Shown here piece by piece: positions 27,627-35,760 of a stretch of DNA of 64,000 nucleotides (within the stretch, counting starts at the first letter, position 1; every line of letters begins with the position of its first letter). The position numbers were made by a program, and so were the translations under genes. The stretch lies in NCBI GenBank assembly GCA_013388545.1, contig JACAFB010000031.1:62001-126000 (forward strand), read 5' to 3'. Source of the DNA: Ignavibacteriaceae bacterium. GTDB lineage: Bacteria; Bacteroidota; Ignavibacteria; Ignavibacteriales; Ignavibacteriaceae. The notes beneath the pieces are model-generated. The model was not told where the DNA came from. It searched no databases and saw only the letters and a program-made list of their open reading frames with translations.

Positions 27627-28193
27627 TTAATTCTTACCTATTTCATTTAAGTAACTATCAACCAGTTTTCTTTGCTTTTCCTGATCGAGATTTTCTTTAA
27701 TAAGCTTGCCGGCTGCCTGAATTGCAATCTCAGCAACATGCGATTTAAGTTCCTGAAAAGCTGCATCTTTTTTACGGTCAATTTCTGCGGCCGCATCATC
27801 AATTAGCTTTTTGGCTTGTAATTTACTTTCCTGAATTATCTGCTCTTTCAACTTATCTGCATAAACTCTGCTTTGCTCAATAATCTTTTTAGATTCTTCT
27901 TCGGCTTTTGCAAGGCTTGCCTGATTCTCATTGAGAATCCTTTGTGCTTCTTGTTTTGCAAGCTCGGCTTTTTCAAGTGATTCTTTTATAGCATTTTCAC
28001 GATTATCTAAAGCAGTAAGAATAGGTTTCCAGGCTACTTTCTTTAGAATGAAAAGAAGAATAAGAAAAGTAACTACAGTCCAGAATGCCAGTCCTCCATC
28101 AACAGAGAGTAAACCTCCGCCGACGCCGCTTTCAGATTCCGCAAACACTCTTGAAGAATAAAAAGAAAATAAAATTGAAATTAATCTTTTCAT
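27627..28193 (-). CDS. atpF: ATP synthase b subunit
   Basis: Subunit b forms the peripheral stalk holding F1 still against rotation. The 188-residue protein has a short hydrophobic N terminus (MKRLISILFSFYSSRVFAES) that looks signal-like, then a membrane helix (about 35-53, LAFWTVVTFLILLFILKKVAW starting here) and a long charged coiled coil to the end. The signal-like start before the true membrane anchor is an unusual detail and may be cleaved. It lies between atpE and atpH. Confidence 0.93.
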   Translation of the reverse strand: MKRLISILFSFYSSRVFAESESGVGGGLLSVDGGLAFWTVVTFLILLFILKKVAWKPILTALDNRENAIKESLEKAELAKQEAQRILNENQASLAKAEEESKKIIEQSRVYADKLKEQIIQESKLQAKKLIDDAAAEIDRKKDAAFQELKSHVAEIAIQAAGKLIKENLDQEKQRKLVDSYLNEIGKN

Positions 28194-28248
28194 TTTATCA
28201 AATTTTTTATGATTAAGAATTAAATGAGTAAATACTCATATAAAAGAA

Positions 28249-28467
28249 TTACTTGCCTGCAAGAATAAAGCAGATAACCAATGAGAAGAGCGAAATACCT
28301 TCGATCAAAGCTGCTGCGATGATCATAGAAGTTCTGATAGCTCCGGCTGCTTCTGGCTGCCTTCCGCTGGCTTCCATTGCTGCGGCTGCCAATTTTCCAA
28401 TTCCAAGAGCACCACCAAAAATTGTTAATCCTGCGCCTAATCCGGCTGCTAAAGCTGCTAACTCCAT
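28249..28467 (-). CDS. atpE: ATP synthase c subunit (proton-type)
   Basis: Subunit c forms the rotor ring in the membrane. The 72-residue hairpin has the glycine-rich first helix (GLGAGLTIFGGALGIG), the polar loop SGRQPEA and the ion-binding Glu56 in ALIEGISLF. In Na+-type rings of the Ilyobacter kind a Gln lies 13 residues before the loop Arg and a Ser follows the Glu; here these are Ile23 and Gly57, so proton coupling is expected. It is spaced 39 bases from atpB. Confidence 0.95.
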   Translation of the reverse strand: MELAALAAGLGAGLTIFGGALGIGKLAAAAMEASGRQPEAAGAIRTSMIIAAALIEGISLFSLVICFILAGK

Positions 28468-28506
28468 GAATTTTTCTCCTAAGGAATATTTTTTAATAAT
28501 TTATTT

Positions 28507-29355
28507 TTAATGATCCTGATGAACTGCCATCCCTATAAATAAAGATGACAACATTGTAAAAATATATGCCTGTAATAAGGCAACTAAAATTTCCAAACCA
28601 TAAATAAAGAGAGCCATTCCAACCGAAACCGGAGAAATCAAATAGCTCTGCATTACAAAAATCAAGCTGATAAGAGCATAAATCACTATGTGTCCGGCCG
28701 TCATATTTGCAAAGAGACGTATAGCCAATGCAAATGGCTTTGTTAACAAACCCAGCAACTCGACAACAACCATTATTGGTAATAAAAAAACCGGTACACC
28801 GTGGGGTATAAGTCCTTTGAAATACCCGAAAAGACCATTCTTCCTGATTCCGCCAATCTGAATCATAAAAAATGAAAATGTTGCCATTACCGCTGTTACT
28901 GCAATATTACTTGTGAAAGTTGCAGAGAAAGGGATCAACCCCAGAAAGTTGCCAAAAAGGATAAAAAAGAAAGCGGTTAATAAATACGGCAAAAATCTTT
29001 CATAGCCCTTGCCAATGGTTGGGATTGCAATTTCATTTTTTACAAAAAGAATAAAAACTTCCAGAAGATTTGAAAATCCTTTGGGAATGAGTGTCTTCTG
29101 GTATTTCTTTGAAGCAAAATAAAAAACTATAACTAACAGCGCTGCAGCAATCCACATAACAAAAACATGCCTGGTGATTGACAAATCAAAACCAAACAAT
29201 TCAATTTGCGGCAAATAAACTTTTCCGAAGGGAGAGAAATCCAGATAATTTCCATCCATTACGTGATGTAAAATCCAATCACTTCCGGAATGCTCGGTTT
29301 TTTCAGCACCAGCCTTCAGTGTATCTGCCACTATTTTTGAAGTATCGCCAGACAT
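28507..29355 (-). CDS. atpB: ATP synthase a subunit
   Basis: Subunit a holds the ion half-channels next to the c ring. The 282-residue product has five to six membrane helices and the essential arginine in LAIRLFANMTAGH (about residue 214), followed by the helix motif ALLQAYIFTMLSSLFIG that contains the outlet residues. The N terminus is longer than in E. coli, with a polar region of about 60 residues. It directly abuts the atpI-like gene. Confidence 0.96.
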   Translation of the reverse strand: MSGDTSKIVADTLKAGAEKTEHSGSDWILHHVMDGNYLDFSPFGKVYLPQIELFGFDLSITRHVFVMWIAAALLVIVFYFASKKYQKTLIPKGFSNLLEVFILFVKNEIAIPTIGKGYERFLPYLLTAFFFILFGNFLGLIPFSATFTSNIAVTAVMATFSFFMIQIGGIRKNGLFGYFKGLIPHGVPVFLLPIMVVVELLGLLTKPFALAIRLFANMTAGHIVIYALISLIFVMQSYLISPVSVGMALFIYGLEILVALLQAYIFTMLSSLFIGMAVHQDH

Positions 29356-29772
29356 TTATTTTTCTTCAAATTTCGAAGGATTTATCCTGATTAAATAAAC
29401 AATTTCTATTATGAGTAAGAAAAAGTATAAAAGAAAGATTGAAAAAATAAAATAATTCGTTCTAAGTTCCAAGAATTCCAGCCCTATAATAATCATAAGC
29501 AGCATAAAAAACATTCTGACAACCATGCCCCCAAAAACCACTAAAAGAAATGATTTATCGGCTTGTTTTAATCCCTTTTTTATGGAGTAAACCCCAAAAA
29601 TGAAATTAATAAATGTGATTATCTGTGCAGCCAATAAAGAATAGAAAATTGGTGCTGGAATTACTTCAAACTCAAAAAGGACTAAATTGATAATGATCAA
29701 AAAAACAAGTAAAAAGACAATATTTCTAAGGAATCTATTCCTTTTCACCGGAGTTTTTCTTTTTCTCAGCAT
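29356..29772 (-). CDS. AtpI-like ATP synthase assembly membrane protein
   Basis: The 138-residue product has four hydrophobic segments (about residues 17-33, 36-60, 75-100, 108-128) and lies between atpZ and atpB, the usual place of AtpI, a c-ring assembly helper. Sequence recognition is weak, so position carries most of the call. I chose the ATG at 29772, which overlaps the end of atpZ by 38 bases; the longer frame from 29808 would overlap by 74. Confidence 0.65.
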   Translation of the reverse strand: MLRKRKTPVKRNRFLRNIVFLLVFLIIINLVLFEFEVIPAPIFYSLLAAQIITFINFIFGVYSIKKGLKQADKSFLLVVFGGMVVRMFFMLLMIIIGLEFLELRTNYFIFSIFLLYFFLLIIEIVYLIRINPSKFEEK

Positions 29773-29986
29773 CAAGAACTGATTTGATGAAATGGTACAG
29801 ACCTGCAAAAGTCCCTAAAACTGCAAAAATAATTGTGTACAAATACCCTGTTTGGAACTTATTATCAAGCCAGTCGCCGAATAAAACTGTGATAACAATT
29901 GTAGCTGCCAGCTGCATACCTAAACCGAGCAGAGGTGCCACATCTCTGATCGATTTATTAAAGCCAGAGCTTTCCTTCTTTCCCAT
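29735..29986 (-). CDS. AtpZ/AtpI family small membrane protein
   Basis: The 83-residue protein has two membrane helices (about 17-37 and 47-67) and the family blocks GLGMQLAATIVITVLFGDWL and GTFAGLYHFIKSV. Proteins of this AtpZ type begin ATP synthase operons and are implicated in ion supply or assembly. It precedes the AtpI-like gene, overlapping it, and follows the bactofilin by six bases. Confidence 0.85.
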   Translation of the reverse strand: MGKKESSGFNKSIRDVAPLLGLGMQLAATIVITVLFGDWLDNKFQTGYLYTIIFAVLGTFAGLYHFIKSVLDAEKKKNSGEKE

Positions 29987-29992
29987 AAGAGG

Positions 29993-30373
29993 TTAAGATT
30001 GTAAAGTAGAGGAATCCTGATTAAATACAGATTCAGTCATTTTACTGTTACCTTCGAATCGGGCTCCAGCTTCAATGACTAATATTCGTGTGATTATATC
30101 TCCTTTAAGAATTGATTTAGATTCAAGCGTTAATTTTTCTTTAGCCTGCACCGAGGCATTGACAGTACCGCCAATTACAATTAACTCCGCCTGAACCTCA
30201 CCGGTTATTTCCCCGGTTTCGCCAATTGTAATACTTCCTTTAGCTTTAATATTACCCTGAATTTTCCCATCAACTCTGATGTTTCCGTTACTTGATACTT
30301 TCCCTTCAATCACGACTCCGGAGCTGATGATAGTAACTTCGTCGACACTTTCAGATATCATTTTGTTTTTCAA
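29993..30373 (-). CDS. Bactofilin
   Basis: Bactofilins are membrane-associated cytoskeletal polymers with a right-handed beta-helix core that influence cell shape and wall synthesis. The 126-residue product has the characteristic repeats: VIEGKVSSNGNIRVDGKIQG, NIKAKGSITIGETGEITGEV and further GGTVNASV/KLTLESKSILKGDI units, with short disordered ends. It lies two bases downstream of an M23 peptidase gene, an association known from other bacteria, where the peptidase acts with the bactofilin. Confidence 0.93.
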   Translation of the reverse strand: MKNKMISESVDEVTIISSGVVIEGKVSSNGNIRVDGKIQGNIKAKGSITIGETGEITGEVQAELIVIGGTVNASVQAKEKLTLESKSILKGDIITRILVIEAGARFEGNSKMTESVFNQDSSTLQS

Positions 30374-30375
30374 TT

Positions 30376-31242
30376 TTATTCTCCTTGATCATTAATGAAT
30401 AGAATTTGAGGATTAACAGGTTTATTATTTATCCAAACTTCAAAATGGAGGTGAGGGCCTGATGTTTTTTCGCCCGTATTTCCGCTTAGGGCAATCATTT
30501 CACCCTGAATAACTTTTTCTCTCTCCTTCTTTAATAGAAGTGAACAGTGCTTATAAATTGTTATAACATTTCCTGAATGAGATAAAATCATTTTGTAACC
30601 ATCGTCAACAGTGTAATCAGAAAACACAACATATCCATCTGCAGGTGCTACCACGGGTGTATTTGTTTTAACGACAAAATCAATACCCATATGCCCTTTT
30701 TCGGGTTCAAATCCTCTGCTGATATAACCCAGAACAGGCTTAATTAAAATCAAATCATTTGATTGAGAAGCGAAGACCTTTTGAATAAAAAGGAAAAATA
30801 ACTTAAAAACATTTCCTTCTTTGGGAGGAACTATAGAGTCCTCCTTCTTATTGTTTTTCATTATTGAATCGATCAATGTTGAATCACCAAGCATAATTGC
30901 ATATTTTAGTTTTGAATTAACCGATTTCAATCTTTCCAGTTCAGCAAGTAAGAAGTTGACTCTTTCACTGATTTCTTCAAGACGCCGGTTATCTTCACTT
31001 GATAAATTTGTTTCCCTATATGAGAGCAAGTCCGAGATTGGAGAATTGGTGATAATGAAAAATCCAAGAAAAAAAACAATGATCGAATAAACAGTAAATG
31101 CAATCAGAACTTTTGGAGTTCGAACTTTATAGGTTCGGGACTCCGCTGCTGAAATATCTGGCACCAATAGAATCGTATATTCAAGAAACTTTCTGAATTT
31201 TTTGTTGAGTAATTTTATTTTTTCCAAAAGCCTTTTCATCAA
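30376..31242 (-). CDS. Membrane-anchored M23 peptidase (LytM type)
   Basis: The 288-residue protein has one membrane helix (about residues 48-67), a coiled-coil-like stretch (about 80-125) and a C-terminal LytM/M23 domain (about 185-285). Zinc-binding residues are visible in GHMGIDFVV and HLHFEVWINNKPVNP; the intermediate KHCSLLL helps too. Such enzymes cleave peptidoglycan crosslinks. Its gene overlaps the upstream membrane glycosyltransferase by four bases and abuts the bactofilin, suggesting a wall-remodelling pair. Confidence 0.92.
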   Translation of the reverse strand: MMKRLLEKIKLLNKKFRKFLEYTILLVPDISAAESRTYKVRTPKVLIAFTVYSIIVFFLGFFIITNSPISDLLSYRETNLSSEDNRRLEEISERVNFLLAELERLKSVNSKLKYAIMLGDSTLIDSIMKNNKKEDSIVPPKEGNVFKLFFLFIQKVFASQSNDLILIKPVLGYISRGFEPEKGHMGIDFVVKTNTPVVAPADGYVVFSDYTVDDGYKMILSHSGNVITIYKHCSLLLKKEREKVIQGEMIALSGNTGEKTSGPHLHFEVWINNKPVNPQILFINDQGE

Positions 31243-33119
31243 TTACTTCCTAATCGTCTTTTAATTTCGTTGATATCCTGAAGTACTGTTGCTCTGATAT
31301 TCTCGTCTTTAACCATACTCAAATATTTTTCAAAATATTCTAAAGAACTCTGATAATCTTCAATAATGTAGTAGATAATTCCGAGATTTTTGTACGCTTC
31401 AGAAAATGAAGGATCAATTTCCAATGTCTTCATAAAATTTTGAAGTGCTTTATCATAAACTCCTTGTCTTGAATATAAGCCGCCTAGATTAAAATAAGCA
31501 AGCGCAAAATTTGGGCTAAGAGCAATTGCCTTCTGGTATGAACTCAGAGCTTCTGAATAATTTTGTTTGACTGATTGTGCATTTCCTAAAAGTACGTAAG
31601 CGACTTCATTTGGTTTTATCTGTATTGATTTTTCATAATTTACTATTGCATCATCAATCTGGTTCTTATCAAAGTAAATATTGCCTAAATTGTTGAATGC
31701 ATCATAATTCGGGTAATTATAATTAGGGGAAAAAGCGATAATAAGAACAGCAAACAATATTGCCGCAATCGAAGGATAAATTAATGCTTTCAGGTTTTTA
31801 CTTTCAAAACAAGATATCGTTTCATTGATACCGTAAGCTGCAAAAATCAGGAAGACGGATGCAATACCAACTCTGAATCTTCCTATTACAAAAAATACCA
31901 CCACAGAAATAATATAGCTTATAGTAAAAAGTAAAATCAGTGGATTCATTTTTTTTGATCTTGCCGCATAATAAAAGCCGAAGACTGATATTACTGCAAT
32001 TACAAAAAACCCCGGCAGAGGCAATTTTAATAAATCAGAAAAATTTTCTTTTGCAAAGTTTATATCTACAACTGATGATTGGGGATTTTCAGAATGATCA
32101 AAAAACAGCAGCAGCTTTTTCAAAATCAGGTAAATAGAAGATGAAGGATTTGAAGTGTTAAATTCGATTCCCTGTCCGAACCAATAGGCGGATGCTTCAG
32201 AAGGCAATAAATCTTTTTGTAATAGCTTTTCTGCAAACTTTTCACCTGCCATATCTCTGAAGAAATCAAAATTTTTAGGTGTTGTAAATACACCGGTTGC
32301 ATCTTTATTGTTTCCGATAAAGTAATTTATGCCACCATTTGAGCTGATGATTACGAAGTCTTTTCCTGCAATGTAATTAATCAGTGTTATTGCGAATACA
32401 GGAATTAAAACACCTGCAATGAAAAAATAGATACCGGATTTTATTTCAGTCCACAGTGCATTCTTTTTTATATAAATGTACAAAGACCACAAAAGTAAAA
32501 CGGGTACAAAAAACAAAATATTTGCACGGAATAAAGAGGCAACTCCGAATATTAACCCTGCAGTAATCCAATGTTTATTTTTACTGACAGGTTTTTGCAC
32601 AGAAAAAAGATAAATAACAATTGAAATTAAAAAAGCCTGAAGAGTCTCACCTAATAAATTGCCGGTATAAAAAATAAACACAGAGTAAATTGCAGCTGCA
32701 AAAGCCGATATATACGCTGTACGCTGATTGAATAAATTTCTTGCAGCCAGAAAAACAAAAAGTATCGCACCGGTACTTAATAATGCTTGAATAATTCTCA
32801 CCGCTGTAAAAGATTCACCCAATAAAGTAAATACAATTGCAAGAAAATAAGAATAACCGGGTGACATAAAGAAAGGTTCGTCTAAAATCCAGGAACCTGA
32901 GTTTATAATAAACCTGGCTTGCTCAGTATAAATCTTTGCATCTGAAAAAACATAAATCATAAAAGGAGAAGAGGCAGATTCCAGAATGTAATAGATACGA
33001 AGAGTGAAGCCGAGCAGTAGAATCAATCCTAATAATTTAATTTCCCGCTTATTAAAAACGCGGGACTTCTTTAAATCTGCTTTCTTTACTTCGGTCTTTT
33101 TCTTCTGATTCGCTGTCAT
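31239..33119 (-). CDS. GT39-like membrane glycosyltransferase fused to TPR repeats
   Basis: The 626-residue protein has roughly ten membrane spans over residues 20-450, resembling dolichyl-phosphate-mannose-type glycosyltransferases (GT-C fold), with an acidic pair in VFSDAKIYTEQARF on the first periplasmic loop as expected for lipid-linked sugar transfer. The C-terminal part (about 475-620) is four TPR units such as YDAFNNLGNIYFDKNQIDDA. It may glycosylate an exported substrate recruited through the TPRs; that is inferred. It overlaps both neighbours by four bases. Confidence 0.8.
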   Translation of the reverse strand: MTANQKKKTEVKKADLKKSRVFNKREIKLLGLILLLGFTLRIYYILESASSPFMIYVFSDAKIYTEQARFIINSGSWILDEPFFMSPGYSYFLAIVFTLLGESFTAVRIIQALLSTGAILFVFLAARNLFNQRTAYISAFAAAIYSVFIFYTGNLLGETLQAFLISIVIYLFSVQKPVSKNKHWITAGLIFGVASLFRANILFFVPVLLLWSLYIYIKKNALWTEIKSGIYFFIAGVLIPVFAITLINYIAGKDFVIISSNGGINYFIGNNKDATGVFTTPKNFDFFRDMAGEKFAEKLLQKDLLPSEASAYWFGQGIEFNTSNPSSSIYLILKKLLLFFDHSENPQSSVVDINFAKENFSDLLKLPLPGFFVIAVISVFGFYYAARSKKMNPLILLFTISYIISVVVFFVIGRFRVGIASVFLIFAAYGINETISCFESKNLKALIYPSIAAILFAVLIIAFSPNYNYPNYDAFNNLGNIYFDKNQIDDAIVNYEKSIQIKPNEVAYVLLGNAQSVKQNYSEALSSYQKAIALSPNFALAYFNLGGLYSRQGVYDKALQNFMKTLEIDPSFSEAYKNLGIIYYIIEDYQSSLEYFEKYLSMVKDENIRATVLQDINEIKRRLGSN

Positions 33120-33742
33120 TTGTATTTTTTCATTATTTCAGCAAATTTTAAGTTGCCTTCTCTCACAAGCTTTGGTTCATCGGTTGTCAGATCAATTAAA
33201 GTTGAAGCAAGGAAGTATGATTTTTTTTCAGTATGAAAAATTGCATCAACTTCATCAGCAAACTCATACTTAATCAATTGAGGATCGTTTATGGGCTCTT
33301 GTTCGGTTCGGTTCACACTTGTGGAAATCAAAGGCATTTTTAGAGATTCAAGAAGGCTCAAGCAAAACCGATTGTTTGGAATTCTGAAAGCACAGGTTTC
33401 AGCATTAAAAATTGAGCGCATTTCCTTATTTAAATTTAGTATGAACGATACCGGGTTTGGCCAAATTGAAATCAGGAAGTCAATGTGTTTTTCATAATTG
33501 AATTCAACATATTTCCTCAGGTCTTCAATATTACTGATAAGCAGAATGTATCTCTTCCAGTTTGCTCTTCCCTTTATTTCATTTATCCGTTGAATTGCAT
33601 TTTCGTTAAAAGGATTTGCGCCAAATCCATAAATAGTGTCTGTGGGATAAATAAAAACCCCGCCTTCGAGATAGATTTTTTTTGCAATAGCAACAGCATC
33701 TTCTAAGTCTTTGTCGACATTTATCCAATTAGGGCTTTTCAC
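33116..33742 (-). CDS. tsaC: Threonylcarbamoyl-AMP synthase (TsaC/YrdC family)
   Basis: TsaC makes threonylcarbamoyl-adenylate from threonine, bicarbonate and ATP, the first step of the t6A modification of ANN-decoding tRNAs. The 208-residue single-domain YrdC protein has the KxR-type nucleotide pocket, with GGVFIYPTDTIYGFGANPFN near the start and the RIPNNRFCLSLL and STSVNRTEQEP blocks. It lacks the extra Sua5 domain. It overlaps the heptosyltransferase-like gene by 14 bases. Confidence 0.93.
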   Translation of the reverse strand: MKSPNWINVDKDLEDAVAIAKKIYLEGGVFIYPTDTIYGFGANPFNENAIQRINEIKGRANWKRYILLISNIEDLRKYVEFNYEKHIDFLISIWPNPVSFILNLNKEMRSIFNAETCAFRIPNNRFCLSLLESLKMPLISTSVNRTEQEPINDPQLIKYEFADEVDAIFHTEKKSYFLASTLIDLTTDEPKLVREGNLKFAEIMKKYK

Positions 33743-34760
33743 CTAACATCTCCGCAACTTTATTGAAAACTTTTTCAGGTAATAACTTCACACCGCAATC
33801 AAAATGATTCAATGGGCAAACATCGTAACCGTGAATTCCGCAGGGTTTGCATTTCAAATCATCGATGCTGATAAATGAACTTTTTTTATTATAAGGGTAA
33901 AAACCAAATTCCGGCACAGTAGAACAATATAATGTTAATACCGGAATATCTGCACAAATACCAAAATGGGTAGGTGCACTGTCATTGCAAATTAAAAGCT
34001 TTGCCTTTTTCAGAAGAATAATAGTTTGAATAATTGAGAAAATTCCCGCAGCATTAAAAACTTTTTTGTCAAACTTTTTAGCGATTCTTTCGCAAATTTC
34101 AATTTCTCTTTCACTGCCAATTAACACAACATTCTCATCTTTATCAAATAACTTTTTAACTACTTCGACAAAATGTTCTTCAGGATATTTTTTTGTTTTC
34201 CAAACACTTCCCGGGGCAACTGCGATGAAACCTGCTGATAATTTATTCTTTTGAAAAAATAATTCTACATCTTTTTCTGATTCAACCGGAAATGAAATTT
34301 CAGGCAATATTCGCCAGTCCTGCTGTTCCCAGTTAGTCCCAACCAGGTTGAGATTTCTTTTCACTTCGTGATCTGAAAGTTTATATTCAACAATGTTTTT
34401 ATATACTGAACTTAAGCTGCTGTTTGAAAATCCAAAAGTTTCACGAACTCCTGAGTTTAGCACTATTAAAGAAGTTCTGAATGATCTGTGAGGAGAATAA
34501 ATTCGTGTATATTTATTTCTCTTCAGTTCCCGGATAAATCCAAATAAGGATAGTATAGATTTATGTCTGCTTCGCTTGTCAAGTACAATTACTTCATCAA
34601 CATATTCTGAGCAGGCAAAGATCTCCCTTGTAACAGGAATACAAACCACATCAATTGAAGACGATGGAAACTGCTTTTTAAGCTGCTGGATCATAGGTAA
34701 TGTTAGAATTGCATCACCAATAAAAGCTGTTTGTATAACTAATATCTTTTCCACAAGCAT
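33729..34760 (-). CDS. Glycosyltransferase family 9 (heptosyltransferase-like)
   Basis: GT9 enzymes add heptose to the LPS inner core. The 343-residue product has the two-Rossmann architecture: KILVIQTAFIGDAILTLPMI at the N terminus, VAPGSVWKTKKYPEEHF in the middle and the nucleotide-sugar site LLICNDSAPTHFG, then a cysteine-rich KCKPCGIHGYDVCPLN block. I placed the start at the ATG 34760, with GGAAG eight bases upstream, two bases after the acyltransferase stop; an earlier ATG (34796) lies inside that gene. The precise sugar is not certain. Confidence 0.88.
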   Translation of the reverse strand: MLVEKILVIQTAFIGDAILTLPMIQQLKKQFPSSSIDVVCIPVTREIFACSEYVDEVIVLDKRSRHKSILSLFGFIRELKRNKYTRIYSPHRSFRTSLIVLNSGVRETFGFSNSSLSSVYKNIVEYKLSDHEVKRNLNLVGTNWEQQDWRILPEISFPVESEKDVELFFQKNKLSAGFIAVAPGSVWKTKKYPEEHFVEVVKKLFDKDENVVLIGSEREIEICERIAKKFDKKVFNAAGIFSIIQTIILLKKAKLLICNDSAPTHFGICADIPVLTLYCSTVPEFGFYPYNKKSSFISIDDLKCKPCGIHGYDVCPLNHFDCGVKLLPEKVFNKVAEMLGEKP

Positions 34761-34762
34761 AA

Positions 34763-35638
34763 TTAATACTTCCACCGTTTGTGCATCCAGAACCACTGTT
34801 CAGGATATTTTCTGATGAATGTTTCAAGAAATTCATTATGACGCTTTGTCAACTCCACTACTTTTTCATTCTCGTCATCGGGTAGATTTTCGGTTGTTAT
34901 CTCTTTGATATAAGCTTTATAACTCATATCCGGTTGTCGAACACTAATACCGTAAAAAATTGGAGCCCCGGTCTTTAAAGCCAGAATTGCCGGTCCTGTA
35001 TAAGCCGCAGAAGATCTTCCAAGAAAAATAATTCTCGGACTTTCAATCGGGCCGCGTTGATCTGCAACCATGGCAACTACTTTTTTCTGAAGCAAAACCT
35101 GGTAAGTCTGGCGGACTGAAACTCCAAGAGGAACAACACTATTCCCCCATTTCGTTCTCATCTTATCAAGCCATTTGGTAACAAAAGGGTTCCTCTGAGG
35201 TTTAATGATAACGGAAAAGGGCAGCCCGAGCTGAAGAGCAATTGATGCAGCAGTCCATTCCCAATTACCAATGTGACCCGAAAGCACAATCAGTCCTTTA
35301 CCTAATGCATATTTTTGTTTAACAACCTCAAGAATTTCTTTATCACACTTTACAAGATTTTTCATTTCCTCTTTAGAGAGAAACGGAGAATAAAATATTT
35401 CGATGAATGTAACAGCAAAGCTTTTATAATTAGCAAAGGCCAGTCTTTTTATTTCTTTTTCGCTCAGATCGGGAAAAGTTTTTCTGAGATTATCAAGCAC
35501 AGTTTTTTTTCTGATGGGGATGAGATAATAGAACATTAGTGCAAATATTAACCCAAATTTGCGGGAGATTTTTAATCCCATAAATCTGAAAAGATAACTG
35601 AAAGCAATCAGTAAAATATATTCGATTCGATTTTTCAA
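34763..35638 (-). CDS. Lipid A-type lysophospholipid acyltransferase (LpxL/HtrB family)
   Basis: The family adds acyl chains to lipid A precursors. The 291-residue product has an N-terminal membrane anchor and the acyltransferase motif LSGHIGNWEWTAASIA (His-x4-Glu), followed by the substrate block VVAMVADQRGPIES. A TTG at 35638 is preferred as start because an AAGG site lies five bases upstream and a promoter -7 box covers the alternative TTG at 35662. It is probably the first gene of the long operon ending at rplS. Confidence 0.85.
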   Translation of the reverse strand: MKNRIEYILLIAFSYLFRFMGLKISRKFGLIFALMFYYLIPIRKKTVLDNLRKTFPDLSEKEIKRLAFANYKSFAVTFIEIFYSPFLSKEEMKNLVKCDKEILEVVKQKYALGKGLIVLSGHIGNWEWTAASIALQLGLPFSVIIKPQRNPFVTKWLDKMRTKWGNSVVPLGVSVRQTYQVLLQKKVVAMVADQRGPIESPRIIFLGRSSAAYTGPAILALKTGAPIFYGISVRQPDMSYKAYIKEITTENLPDDENEKVVELTKRHNEFLETFIRKYPEQWFWMHKRWKY

Positions 35639-35659
35639 TATAACCTTGAAATGTCCGCA

Positions 35660-35695
35660 CAAACTTAAATAATGATTGCTTCTTTCAGAAACAAA
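35660..35695 (-). promoter_or_regulatory. Candidate promoter of the 20-gene operon
   Basis: On the minus strand TTTG (35695-35692) is followed after 24 bases by TAAGTTTG (35667-35660), a perfect match for the Bacteroidota -7 box TAnnTTTG but with spacing one base over the usual 17-23. Transcription would start near 35653, just ahead of the AAGG site. It lies inside the tail of the upstream terminator. Confidence 0.4.
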
Positions 35696-35730
35696 AAATC
35701 GCTTGCCCCCGGAGCGGGAACAAGCGATTT
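35693..35730 (-). terminator. Terminator after the GWxTD gene
   Basis: AAATCGCTTG (35696-35705) pairs with CAAGCGATTT (35721-35730), a ten-base stem with a G/C-rich loop. The minus-strand reading ends in six T's, so it closes the GWxTD transcript and insulates the operon that starts at 35638. Confidence 0.88.
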
Positions 35731-35760
35731 AATCCTGAAAATCCCAAAAAATTTTTTAGG

